DNA of 64,000 nucleotides from Cyathus striatus (lineage: Eukaryota; Basidiomycota; Agaricomycetes; Agaricales; Nidulariaceae). This document shows positions 11,822 to 22,700 of this stretch, piece after piece. The stretch spans positions 558,001 through 622,000 of the forward strand of contig JAOVFP010000013.1 in NCBI GenBank assembly GCA_025738555.1, written 5' to 3'. The notes under the pieces are model-generated. The model did not search any database and was not told where the DNA came from. It was given only the letters and a program-made list of their open reading frames with translations. Position numbers and translations under genes: made by a program. Every line of letters starts with the position of its first letter. The first letter of the stretch is position 1.

Positions 11822-12211
11822 TCATCCCAATAACATTTGGTATGGCGGTGATGGCAAAATATGAACTTGTAAATACAGGGTTAGTTCACCCAAACTTAAG
11901 GGTACATCTCTAGCTAATCCACAGGTTTGTTCTAAACCCCCATTTGTGCTTTGCATAGTTAAGCACACATCTGGGTCCCATTGGAGTCCACATTTCTCAG
12001 CTAAAGTTCTGCTCATAGTAATTATCTGCAAACCACTATCTAGAAGTGCATCTTCCACCAATGTATCGTTTATCTTCCCTGAGATTGCCCTTAACACTTC
12101 TGTATCTCTTGCCACAAATATGCAATGCACTCTTTCTTCCAGAGAAAAAGTGTGCAGGTACTGTGTGATCAGGTCTGACACTACCCATCCTTTCTCACTT
12201 TTACTAATCAA
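11822..12211 (-). pseudogene. Gypsy aspartic protease remnant
   Basis: The translated frame carries ALLDSGLQIITMS, the D-S-G active-site triad of a retropepsin, and later LSLGELTLYLQVHILPSPPYQ with the downstream ILP.APY-like motif of Ty3/gypsy proteases. It runs on toward the reverse transcriptase through the broken frame at 11702-11448. The nucleocapsid and gag parts are missing because the sequence beyond 12269 belongs to another element. Confidence 0.8.
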
Positions 12212-12268
12212 CAGTTTTGGAAGCTCCTTATCTTCAACATAGATCCATTGAAGACTCAGTTTGGAGGG

Positions 12269-13130
12269 GTGTCAGCCAATTTAATCATGAAAAGCCCTGG
12301 CATTTATGATCACCATGATCATAAATGCCAGGGCTTTTTTTGATCACCTACTATTATATATTTACTAATGAATCTATGAGGTACTAGTGGATGTATATAT
12401 AGTGTTTGAAGAGTATTAGTATATTATTGGTACTAATGAATGTATAGGTGATCATAGGTGATCATTAAGTGTTTTTAACTCCACATTGGTCTATTATTCC
12501 TACTAATGAATGTATAACCTATTATCAGTACTAAAGAATATATAGGTGATCATGCAACATTTTCAAGTGTGTACTAGCATAATATTGGTGCTAATGAATG
12601 TATCTCTTCCCACATGTCACATTTGTCACACATATTTGCACACTTCACATCTGTCACATATATTCACATGTGTCATGTTTGTCACACATATTCCCACACT
12701 TTACAATTGTCACCTGAATTCGCACACATCACATCTGTCACACATATTCCTGCATGTCATATTTGTCACATATATTCACATGCATTATAGTCATTGCACA
12801 TATTCCCATGTGTCACATTTGTCACACATATCATACAATCTGTCACATATATTCGCACGCATCACATCTGTCACATATATTCACGCACATCACAGTTGTC
12901 ACACATATCATACATATTCCCATGCTTTACCAATATCCTGCACATTACATCTGCCATGCTTTCCATGTACATCACATCACAAAAATTCCCATGCATCACA
13001 TTTATAATCCCATGCATAACATATGTCACATATTTTACACATGTCATATTTATTACATATATTCACATGTGTGACTTCTGTTATGCTTTTCATGCATGTC
13101 ACTCCAATTTACTACACTCCTAGAGTGCTT
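12269..13130 (+). mobile_element. Half foldback-like element A
   Basis: It opens with GTGTCAGCC, then a perfect hairpin (12290-12338). An AT-rich stretch with spaced GTGATCAT boxes follows (to about 12600), then an array of TGTCACA words separated by ATATTC-type spacers (12605-13110). This is the same order as in the complete elements at 46.5 and 60.3 kb, but there is no core and no second arm. It truncates the gypsy pol. The reading frames here (for example 12546-13007) are translations of the repeat. Confidence 0.75.
12290..12338. repeat. Terminal hairpin of element A
   Basis: Two perfect 23-bp inverted arms (AAAAGCCCTGGCATTTATGA... and its complement) flank the 3-base loop CCA. The GCCCTGG stem segment and the CCA loop recur in the hairpin of the element at 60.3 kb. 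Confidence 0.9.
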
Positions 13131-14413
13131 GCTTCTTCCTCTCATTCCTGTCCTCCTTATATACATTTTACAAATAAAGCTGTACACTACCTATATATGA
13201 AATAGAACTACTCTAGAATACTATAAATGACAACTTAATATTGTTTCCAACACATACACCATGCAGAGCCATGTAATACATGTGGAATTCCATGTGGTAG
13301 ATCAAACAGCAGGATATTCTTGGAGTGCAAGTATAAAGTCACATGACATGTTCTGGGCTATGCATAACCACAGTAACCTGTTCTGAGATAATGGTTCTAA
13401 CACCTTGTGTTTGATCATGTGACAGGAATGCACAGAACACACTCCCTTAGCTAACAATCAAGTACTGGGTGTATGTACATAGTCTTTTGGACTCTAGTAA
13501 TTAGATAACACACATCTGGTATTATTCCTTTAGTATATATCAAATAGATATTTCTACTGGCAGTGCAGGACTCAACTCCAGCTCTCAGATGTCACATTCC
13601 CTTAGTAATGTATTCAAAATAGAACACTTTGATTGGCAACTTGGGACTTGCCCCAACCCTTTTACTCATGATGTGTATTACTAATACTGAGTTCTAATAT
13701 TATATGACAAATGGAGAGATTTAACCATTAAATAGTTTTAAGGCATATCAGTTCATTGACAATGTGTGATAAACTCAGAATGAAATGGTATAACATGTTT
13801 TACAATTGAAACTAGAGATGTGATATGATGGTATTGAACATTTTGGTGTTGAAAAGGACAGCAATAGAACCACTCATGAATAAAACATGTGAAAGAATAG
13901 TGAAATATGTAATTCCACATTACATCAAACTTATACATCTCATTGATTATCATGATTCTTGCATCAACCACTGGTTATACTGATGTCTTCAACAACACAA
14001 ATTATTGTGTCACATTTAGTTTTACCATTTCAGTTGTTGAAGGGTGGTGTCAAAGTATGGCTTTACTATAATTGGTGTAGTGCTCCCTATGTTAGGTTAG
14101 GGTTACTTGTAGCTTTTTCCATTCTCCTGCATTGTTCTTGTTCTCTACCTTCATAGACTCAATTACAACTCAGTTTATTACTCTGTTGTGAGGATTCATT
14201 AAGCTGCTTGGTAATCTAGCTACTCACTGCCTGATACCTCTCAACATCAGTGCCATATGTTATATAGTTCTTTTACAAGCCTTACACCTGTGCTTCACTA
14301 TGGGGCCCTATGGGCCAGGGGCCTGTCAGCCCCCCTCTGCTCCACACAGTTGATGGCTTGCTTGCTGGTGGGCACAGCCTCCCAGACCCCCCACTTCTTT
14401 ATCCCAGTTTATT
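13131..14413. other. Intergenic, no gene recognised
   Basis: I see no supported gene. A ~40-bp stretch at about 13793-13835 (ATGTTTTACAATTGAAACTA...) resembles 46424-46460, so part of this region may be another old repeat. Frames at 13753-13971 and 14257-14469 lack family features. Confidence 0.4.
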
Positions 14414-14626
14414 CTACTTCAAATTATGTGTTGTTATTAAATATATATACACATAACAAATATATTTAGGCCTATAATAATACTTCTGGAGATACACTAT
14501 ATTTGAAGTAACTACTCTATCACTATTTTCATTCCAAATTACTTCCATATTTCTTATGGATGTTACCTTAGAAACTGCAACATAAAATTGGCCATGAGTA
14601 CATTTGGATTTATAACATGAATGAAA
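14414..14626 (-). pseudogene. Helitron/PIF1-type helicase C-terminal relic
   Basis: The minus-strand frame reads KCTHGQFYVAVSKVTSIRN, helicase motif VI of the PIF1/Helitron family (consensus HGQLYVALSRVTS). It continues to TSNIVY near its end, matching the usual Helitron helicase C-terminus (N-V-V-Y). The frame is open for 70 codons to a TAG at 14414-14416. The rest of the helicase is absent: upstream sequence is replaced at 14628 by a GAGTCC word array. It is a small relic of an old Helitron. Confidence 0.7.
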
Positions 14627-14627
14627 T

Positions 14628-14815
14628 CATGTAGACTCTACCCAGACTCTAGCCAGAATCATGATCAGTCTATTTCTATGTAAAGTCCAGGTAGAGTCCA
14701 AATGCTACCTGGACTGAAGCACTGGAATTCAGGTAGAGTCCAGGTTGGCTACTCCTGAGCTCTACATGGACTCTACCTGGACTCCACCTGAATTCTAGGT
14801 GGACTTTCTGATAGA
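14628..14815. repeat. GAGTCCAGGTAGAGTCC word array, copy 1
   Basis: Copies of GAGTCCAGGT and its complement ACCTGGACTC tile this stretch in both orientations, like the array at 17796-17945. It lies exactly where the Helitron helicase frame breaks, so it probably inserted there. Confidence 0.6.
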
Positions 14816-14864
14816 ATCTTTGTACATTAGATTTATTACTCTTACTTATATTTAATAAAAATAT

Positions 14865-15899
14865 CACCAGTGGCTGCCCCTGCAATTGATCACTGTCAGT
14901 AAGCAGTGGGGGTGTGCAATGTTTTGCCACTGGAAGCTTGATTGATTGCAATCTGAGCCGGCACAATCAATGTATTCCTCTGAAATCAATTATAAGTATG
15001 TAGTTAGAAATCATTCAATATATAGTTGGGATCTATTATCCAAAGTGTGAAATCATTCAATAAACAGAATCAATACTGTAACTGAATCAATAAAAATCAA
15101 ATCAATGGGAAATGTAATGCAATCCTTTCAAATAAATGGTCCCCAATGATGATACCCATGTATAAGTAGGGTTTTTAACCATATGTACTTAACTGGTAGG
15201 CTATTGGGTCTTGTATAGGTAACGTGCTTCACTGTATTTAACCTCTATTTGACTACTATTACTATGGACTTTGTGAAATAAAGACTTCTGTGTTCCCTCC
15301 CCTTCATCTACATGTTTCCTACTAGATAATTTATAAAATTATTGTATTTAAACACTAAATAATGTTAGAACTCATATTTAGCTTAATCATGTACTGAACT
15401 ACTGTGGCAATGTGTACATGAAGACATAAGGGAACATGCTTCATTTCACAAAGTCCATAGTAATAGTAGTCAAATAGAGGTTAAATACAGTGAAGTGTGT
15501 TATCTATACAAGACCCAATAGCCTACCAGTTAAGTACATATGGTTAAAAACCCTACTTACATGTGGGTATCATAATTGGGGACCATTTATTTGACAGGAT
15601 TGCAATACATTTCCCATTGATTTGATTTTTATTGATTCAGTTACAGTATTGATTCCATTTATTGAATGATTTTGCACTTTGGATAATAGATCCCAACTAT
15701 ATATTCAATGATTTCATACTTCACATGATAGATCCCAATTATATATTCAATGATTTCTAACTACATACTTTTAATTGATTTCAGAGGAATACATTGATTG
15801 CGCCAACTCAAATTGCAATCAATCAAGCTCCTGGTGGTGAAACATTGTGCACCCTCACTGCTTACTGACAGCGATCAATCATGATGATAGCCATGACTC
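14865..15899. mobile_element. 1.03-kb inverted-repeat DNA element
   Basis: The left arm (14865 to about 15290) and right arm (about 15450-15899) are inverted copies of over 400 bp, sharing CTGTCAGTAAGCAGTG near the tips and TTGGATAATAGATCCCAACT inside. The 7-bp AAAATAT occurs at 14858-14864 and 15900-15906 as a probable target duplication. The outermost ~10 bp of the two arms match poorly (CACCAGTGGC and GAGTCATGGC). There is no coding sequence, so it is a long MITE; its superfamily is not clear. Confidence 0.7.
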
Positions 15900-15908
15900 A
15901 AAATATTT

Positions 15909-15980
15909 ACCCCACACTGATTTGAACACAAGACCTTGGGGAGTTAACTAGGTGCATACTTACCACTAGGTTATCAGACC
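15909..15980 (-). repeat. tRNA-derived sequence (SINE head or tRNA pseudogene, Asn-like)
   Basis: The minus strand has a good A box (TAACCTAGTGG), a B-box-like GTGTTCAAATC at the right distance, and AGTTAAC at the anticodon-loop position, giving a GTT anticodon (Asn). The acceptor and T stems do not pair well, so it is not a functional tRNA. A tRNA-derived SINE head is the likeliest explanation. Confidence 0.5.
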
Positions 15981-16079
15981 TTGCAAAGTTCATTATGTCT
16001 ATTCTACTTAGTTAGTTCTATCATGGTTCTGCACTCATATTATGTGCTACAAAAATAACAACCTCACATTTGTTTTCTT

Positions 16080-17640
16080 CAGTCAATGATGTGTTCTTCC
16101 CACCACAACATCTTCCCCATCAATACCTGTTCCACTCTGCTCTCACTGCCCATCTCTCTCTGCTCTCAATGCTTGTCCCCCTCTACACTTAATGCCTGTC
16201 CCCCTTCACACTCAATGCCCATCCTTCCCAGTGCCTGCTGGTCTCAATGTTGGATGGACAACCCATGATGTTCAAGCATTGGAATCATATGTCATTGATG
16301 CCAACATAGTGTTGCCAAGCATTGGGATCAGATAAACCTCCTGCTCCACTTGCATCATTCCCAGTTTCACATCCCCCCTCCTAGCCTTTTCTGCTGCATA
16401 TCAACAACAACAACAACACTAGCATTCTCTAATATCATTGACACCCCTTCCTGCCACCACCAACACTCACCACCTCCATCCCCATGTTGTTGCTGACACC
16501 ACATCACATGTTAGGCCCCTCCTCCTCCTCCCTCTCTCTTGGGCTGCATTGGGACAGATGACTGCTGCAATCAATGGGATTCATCATCCCTGTCTATACC
16601 TTCTGGCACTGCCATCATCCCCTGCCATATCATGTGTCAATGCCATATCATTGACTTTCCAGCATGACACTGTTGCTTCACCCCTTCTCCACTCCCCTTC
16701 CCCCTCATTTTAGCAGGTAATGGTCTTGACCACCACATCAATATGCTATTCCTGTCACCCTGATCCACCTCAAACACAAACACCACCCCTGTATTGTCAT
16801 TGTGTTTTGACATCTTGCCCAACACTGGTCTCACCAAAATCTCTCCCTCACCATGTACCACCACCCCCACCTCACAACATATCACCACCACCACTACCAC
16901 CTCAGCACATACCCTCACCTTCCCCCCCTCCCTCATCCCCTGCATTACAACAATGATGACTCTGTGTCATCTAGACCAGAACATCATTGGGGCTGGCTCC
17001 TCCCTTGCATCATGAACAGCCATCTCATCCCTATGATGACAATGATGACAATGACCATTAATCATCTTGCCCCCACCACTACCACCACCACCATTTGCTG
17101 TCCCACCACTGCCACCACTACCTCCACACCACCACCAGCCACCTCATCCCCACAGCAATAACAACCACCACCACCACCATCTGCTGTCTCACCCCCACCA
17201 CCACCACTAGCCACACCTTCTCCACCACCCACTGTCTTGCCCCCACCACCACCATATGTCATCCTGCCCCCACCACTAGCTGTCTCATCCAATGATGATG
17301 ACAGCCACCATCCACCACCTCATTCCCTCCACCACCATCCACCATCTCACTGCCTCATCACTACCACTACTATCTGTCCTTGTACTACCACCACCACCAT
17401 CTCATCTTCATGATGACAACCACTACCACCACCACCATCCACCATCTCACCCCCTCCACCACCACCCACCATCTTGCCCCCACCATCAGCTATCTCATCT
17501 GACAATGATGACAACAACCATGTGCTGCCTCATCTCCTCCACCACCACCTGCCATCTCACCATCACCACCACCATACACCATCTTGCCACCACCTCTCCT
17601 CATACTGCCAGCACCACCATCACCTTGCCCAATAGTGCTG
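16080..17640. repeat. CCA-rich minisatellite-like region
   Basis: The plus strand is a long run of CACCACCACCATCTGCTGTC-like units and relatives, with Pro/His/Thr-rich frames open on both strands (for example 17292-17654 and 17062-17292). The open frames follow from the base composition, and no intron, domain or start context supports a gene. A related inverted stretch lies at 51785-52060. An older Pro/Thr-rich gene as the source cannot be excluded. Confidence 0.6.
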
Positions 17641-17795
17641 TAATATTAGTATAGTGTCATAATATTAGTATAGCTTGCTCATGTATTAGTATTATAGTAA
17701 TAAATTAGATCTTGTAGAATAAATAAAATATTTTTGCAACTGTGGAATTTATATATATATGTGTGGTTATTGGGGTAAAATAAAGTAACATTCAA
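17641..17795. other. AT-rich spacer
   Basis: It contains short TAATATTAGTATAG repeats and TATATATATGTG. Nothing codes. Confidence 0.3.
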
Positions 17796-17945
17796 GGGGA
17801 GTCTAAGTGGAGTTCAAGTAGAGTCCAGGTAGAGTCTAGCTAGAGTCTAGCTAGAGTCCAGGTGGAGTTCAGATAGAGTCTAGGTAGAGTCCAAGTAGAG
17901 TCTACCTGGAGTCCACCTGATCTCATGGGGGAGTGAGATATATAG
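17796..17945. repeat. GAGTCCAGGTAGAGTCC word array, copy 2
   Basis: At least ten copies of GAGTYYA(G/A)GT follow one another, ending CTCATGGGGGAGTGAG at about 17921-17936. That end resembles the GGGGGAGTGTAAA end of the word-array elements at 0.4, 0.6 and 53.2-53.4 kb, so this is probably another member of that family. Confidence 0.55.
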
Positions 17946-18063
17946 ACTAATATTCACTTCAAATTATGACCTCTTGCATGTCTCAGTTCCATACCAAAAA
18001 AATATGATCAAATGAAAATCTTTATCATTCACAAAAATGTAACTAATAATCTATCTACCTATG

Positions 18064-21000
18064 CTACATAATTTTGCAGGTACAACATGATTGACAACAC
18101 TTGTTCTCTCTACTAGTGATATCATTGTCTACCAATTCACTTGGATCATTCACTATGATCTTTGTTTTAGATAGATTAGGAATGGGAGAATCAAGGTATT
18201 TGGGACAAGTAGGAGAATTAGTTTTGCATTTAATCCAATCTGTTCCACTAACAAAGTTTGTGGAATTAACTTTACACATATTATACCTTGACATAATTTG
18301 TACAGTTTGTGAACCACACAAACATCTTTGATCATGAGAAGGTATCCAGAATAGTACATTATAATTGATATCTCTTGCCCATCCATTGTGATCACAACCC
18401 AAAAAAACTTTTGGACTGCCGAATATGTCAAACTCTCTTACACAGTCTGTCTGTAAATTCCACACTCTGATAGTTTTGTCAACTAACCCAGACACCAATT
18501 GTGTTCCATCTGGAGAGAATGCTACTGATGTCACCTGACCACTGTGGCATTCAAATGGTCCAGCAATAGTTTGTCCACTTGCCACATTCCATACTCTGAC
18601 TGTTTCATCATATGATCCAGACACCACTTGTGTTCCATCTGGAGAGAATGCCACTAATGTCACACAATCACTGTGGCCTTCAAATGGTCCAGCAATGGTT
18701 TCTCCACTTGCCACATTCCATACTCTGACTGTTTTATCATATGATCCAGACACCACATGTGTTCCATTTGGAGAGAATGCCACTGATGTCACACAATCAC
18801 TGTGGCCTTCAAATGGTCAAGCAATGGTTTCTCCACTTGCCACATTCCATACTCTTACTGTTTTATCATATGATCCAGACACCACTTGTGTTCCATCTGA
18901 AGAGAATGCCACTGATGTCACCCAATGACTGTGGCCTTCAAATGGTCCAGCAATGGTTTCTCCACTTGCCACATTCCACACTCTGACTGTTTGATCATAT
19001 GATCCAGACACCACTTGTGTTCCATCTGGAGAGAATGCCACTGATGTCACCCAAGCACTGTGGCCTTCAAATGGTCCAGTGTAAAATACTGCCTTCCAGA
19101 ATATATCTCTTCCCTTTTCAATTTTAAGTATATTTTTGAAGAAAGGTGTATAGTGCTTTATGACTAATGAGTTCTCAGGTCCAAATGCCAACACTGAAAT
19201 ATATATGTGTGTTATGCTTCTTCTTATGGGAAAGTAAAAATTATACATTAATTTCAGAGCATCTTTAATAAATTCATAAACTCTTGGGTTTTCCTGCTAA
19301 AATGTAAGCTTTCACTTTATTTAAAATATTTATAACATACTTTTGTATATGTGATAATCATTTTTAACATTTCAGTTACTTTTAGCATTTCATTTAGAAG
19401 ACTCATTACTTCCAACCAATATAAAAATTTGCAATATATGAATTTATTTAGTTCCATTGAAGATGTGGATATCATTTTTTGACTTTCTATCATTTCCACA
19501 TAATGTAAATTCCAATATCTGCTGCAATATTGAAGATGCATTGGTATATACTTATATATTCTTTCATGCAAGTCATTAATTTCATCATTCATTAGATATG
19601 ATGATTCAACATTGCAAATATTGAATTCAAGTTCATTGTTCAAAATCTCCAGTGTTGATTTTGCCATTCTCTTTATATGCTTTTTATCATTTACTGAGAA
19701 TATGTTTATTTCAGATGATTTCATAAGAAACTCTCCAAAAGTTAAATGATGAAACACTATGCAACTATTGTTTATTGCTGTTACTGGTTGAAGAAAATGT
19801 AGTATTCTCTTGATTTCTTCTTTTAAATCATTCATTTCACAATCAATTGTAAGAAAGTATTGAAGCCCATTTTTAGGTAGTGGTGATTTTGCCAAATAAA
19901 TAGTTGCCAAAACCTGTCTGACAATTTCTTTTCTTTTATTATGCCATTTTCCAAATGAGTTTTCAAGTATTTGCTGATACAGTGTGTCAACTGCATTGTC
20001 TATCTCTCCAGACAGCACTTGGTTAAGCTTATCCCTTGGTGATGCCTCATTTTCAGTATATTGTGTGGTTGTTATGTACTTTATTGCTGTGGATGCCCAT
20101 ATAAATAATCCTGCAGCTCTTTCTGTCATTTTGTTTAATTCATTTTCAACTGAATCTAGCTGCAGCTCATCTCTGTGAATTTCAAAAGACTGCTCTAAGA
20201 ATTTATAGATGTTTTTATTAATTTCTGTGTCAAGCTTTGAATCAGTTTCTAGTCTGACAACAACACAATATTCAGAATTTTGAACAATATCAGGTTCAGA
20301 ACCTGGTCTGCCTGTTAATATCAGCTTATAATGCCTTGGAAGTTCAATCCAACTATTGAATGTTTTCCTGATATCTTTTAAGGACTTACATTCATCCAGT
20401 GCATCAATAACAAATGCAGGAGGGAATTTCATCAATTGATCATGACAAATTTTAAGTGTATCAGCTATCAGGTGCTCAAAATGCCATTCAATTGCACCAA
20501 GGTTGAAGTTGTTATCCAGATGTTCTGAAATATTCCCCTTCGCAATGGAATACTGTGCTTTTGATGCTAAATCTGCAGCTATGGTTCTCCAAACCACAGC
20601 TGCATCACTCAAAGTGTTATCATCTCTCTTAAAAAAATGGCAGCCACCCAGTCTTTTCAATCTGCTTGAGCCAAGTTTATCAACAAGAGTAGAGGCAATT
20701 GCAGATTTCCCAGTTCCAGGACTACCAGTAATCCACATAATATTTGGAGTGGAATGATCTATGTAAATAATCAATTTGAGTTCTCTTTAGATATATGAAT
20801 ATATGTACATACCAAAATCATCCAACCACTTATAAATTTCATTCAATTTTGTAACTCTAGTCCCTTCCATACATTTAAGAGGATAATGCCTTGCCTTATG
20901 ACCAATAGGTTGCAACAGCTTAAGTTTCTCTGAGATTTCAGGATCACCTTTTACATTGTAGTTATTGACAGTGCTAGTGGTTTGATTACCCCCAACAGTC

Positions 21001-21074
21001 ATTATCTGTGTATTCAGTGCATAGACATTCTGTGCATTGGAAAATGCTTGAGCAGTGTTATGAGTTTCAGCCAT
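18064..21074 (-). pseudogene. NLR-type NACHT-WD40 protein, one nonsense codon
   Basis: Exons 21074-20813, 20758-19341 and 19296-18064 join in frame across introns of 54 and 44 bp and would encode 970 residues. The N-terminus has the Gly/Asn-rich GGNQTTSTVNNYN, then CMEGTR. NACHT motifs follow: GSPGTGKSA (Walker A), FVIDALDEC (Walker B) and LILTGRPGS. After the linker (YISVLAFGPENS) come five near-identical 43-residue WD40 repeats with GHSxxVTSVAFSPDGTQVVSG and VRVWN. A C-terminal segment (LFWIPSHDQ...GTDWIKC) is typical of basidiomycete NLRs. In this family nucleotide binding drives assembly, the repeats sense ligands, and roles lie in non-self recognition and cell death. The codon before PFEGHS of repeat 3 is TGA (18817-18819) where the siblings have GGA, which would remove about three repeats and the tail. 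The start at 21074 was chosen because homologous sequence begins there. Confidence 0.9.
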
Positions 21075-21209
21075 TGAGATGAAGTATGATAGTATTTGAG
21101 CTTGTGAATCAGCATTGTGACACTTGAGCAAGGTATTTGAGAAGACTGGGAAGGGGGAACAAACATGTAGATGAATGAGTTTTATAAAGTGTAGCAAAGC
21201 TGTTGACAC

Positions 21210-22150
21210 ATTCTCGTTATTGTATTACGAGCCAAAGCACCGGAACCCGTCTATAAATGTCTGACAACACGCTGCGGTCGTATGACCCATAATCCAGTGC
21301 TATATCGGATACACATGTTTGTTTATATCCAAAATAGAACTCTGAGTGCTGTTCACATGTGTAACGGGAATAGCACACCGCATCTTTTGAAGATGGGCCT
21401 TCAGCGTCAAAACGTTCCGATCTTTCGGAAATGTCGAGTGAAATTTTGAACAGGTAAGGAGTCCGAAAATGGTATGCTTATCCGTACACTCCCAATTGAA
21501 GTACTGGTATCACAGACATTGCGTCGCAAGTTGCGTGCGACTCAGGAGTGACTCACGGGGAAGACGTAGACGTGGAGGGTGGGAACATAACAAGCATGAC
21601 CGCGATGTCATTGATGAGTAGCAAGTAGTTTGAGAAAAAATAATTTCTCGGGTAAGAGATGAATATTCGGTCCAGTCTGGCGATCATATTCTTGAGAACT
21701 GATCCCCCTTCCCTCAATTGGAAGAGGATTGGGTGGACGTCGATGTGATTGAAGTAGATGAGTACAATGCAGCGGTGTTGAATGGTGCTAGATGTTTACT
21801 GAGTTGTCGTGTTCTTAGAAAACAGCGTCTGTTTTATGAGATAGAACGGCGATGGGCTGATACGGATAGAGAAGATGCCGCCAGCTTTTATGAGGATGTA
21901 TGAGACTGGATGGGATCCGGACTAAATACCATACTGAAGTCGCATTGCATACTGTGACTTTGGCTGGAGTTTTGGGGGATGTATGACTGGAGTGTATCAA
22001 ACGTAGAGTTGTTATACGCGCAGAATCATAGTCCACAAAAGCCTGGTTAGGTAAGCATATGTTTGGCCGCCAAATGCGGTGTTCCACTTCCTCGTCTGCA
22101 TACCCACTTCCTCAGCTGCCATCCTCGAACTTAACTATACCCTCACCTAG
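21210..22150. other. Intergenic, no gene recognised
   Basis: This is a GC-balanced, apparently unique sequence. An open stretch on the plus strand (21718-21903, EEDWVDVDVIEVDEYNA...) has no ATG at its start and no recognised family. It could be an exon fragment. Confidence 0.3.
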
Positions 22151-22189
22151 GAATAGGACAGTCGGACGAATTGGAAGCTGTAATCCCCT

Positions 22190-22430
22190 CCGCCAGGAAG
22201 GCTAGTGATATGGATTGGGGTGGGGAAGGGGATAATGGAGGAGAGGGGGATGGGGGAGGAGGAGGTTAGAGCGCCGATCTTGAGTATGGTCTTTTTCTCT
22301 CTCTTTCTTCCTTCCCTTTTTTTCTTATGCTCACTTCGTTCGCAGATAGAACAAAAAATCCTACTCGCACAATTTATCACACCAAGTACCGTATCCTTCT
22401 CCAATCCCCCAGACGGCACCAACAGGCCAT
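22190..22430 (+). pseudogene. COP9 signalosome subunit 3 (CSN3)-like fragment 1
   Basis: A plus-strand exon reads EEEVRAPILSM. After an intron ending TTCGTTCGCAG (about 22340) it continues IEQKILLAQFITPSTVSFS and NPPDG. This matches the winged-helix end of the CSN3 PCI domain, where human CSN3 has a Met-Ile-Glu-Asp...Val-Ser-Phe motif. The rest of the gene is absent, and the following tail exon is present but inverted (22440-22700). Confidence 0.7.
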
Positions 22431-22439
22431 AAGCACTGG

Positions 22440-22700
22440 GTATCTCTGGACCTGATGCGCTAAAGCGCAGAAAAGCATCCTACAATCCCTAGCTCAAGCC
22501 GCAAACCGCCGCTGCGCTGACTCCTTCCTCTCCCTCCCAGTATCGCACACCAACCCCCCAAGCTCCAAACCAAACCCCCAAACCTTACTCAAAAACTCCC
22601 TCCCACACCCAACCTCCCCATCCAACAACGCCAACACCTCCACCTGCACTGCACATCCCTCAGAACCCTATCCACCTCAGACTTTGAGAAAGGGGTACGC
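22440..22700 (-). pseudogene. CSN3-like tail exon, inverted, fragment 2
   Basis: The minus strand carries SEVDRVLRDVQ...LLDGEVG-like coding (22690-22600), then sequence shared with 32185-32340 and 33230-33360 (around GGATGCTTTTCTGYGCTTTA). Its orientation is opposite to the adjacent CSN3 exon. The same pair, mirrored, occurs at 32.06-32.4 kb, so the rearrangement happened once and was then copied. Confidence 0.65.

Larger units (their letters stand above)
7166..12242 (-). pseudogene. pol: Degenerate Ty3/gypsy retrotransposon pol
   Basis: Read on the minus strand, the domains occur in Ty3/gypsy order: aspartic protease (12211-11822), reverse transcriptase (11141 to about 10530), RNase H (about 9899-9218), integrase zinc finger and core (8530-8039), and a C-terminal tail (7560-7166) resembling the YVVVSHSKGGSYILCEMNG tail of fungal gypsy integrases, which stops at 7166-7168. 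Many stops and shifts separate the domain frames. A 620-bp solo LTR splits the reverse transcriptase, and the gag side is cut off at 12269 by a foldback-like element. The element is dead. Confidence 0.9.

Noticed and set aside
13753..13971. Minus-strand VDARIMIINEMYKF, somewhat like a Walker B of a PIF1-type helicase
   Set aside because: The acidic pair expected (DE) is NE here and no neighbouring helicase motif follows in frame. The resemblance is too weak to link it to the Helitron relic at 14.4 kb.
16060..17640. A possible centromeric or telomeric satellite
   Set aside because: The units are irregular, differ in length, and do not resemble TTAGGG-type telomere repeats. Nothing supports a chromosomal landmark.
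17062..17654. Gly/Val-rich and His/Pro/Thr-rich frames on opposite strands
   Set aside because: They result from CCACCA/TGGTGG composition, and neither strand shows splice sites or a recognised protein.
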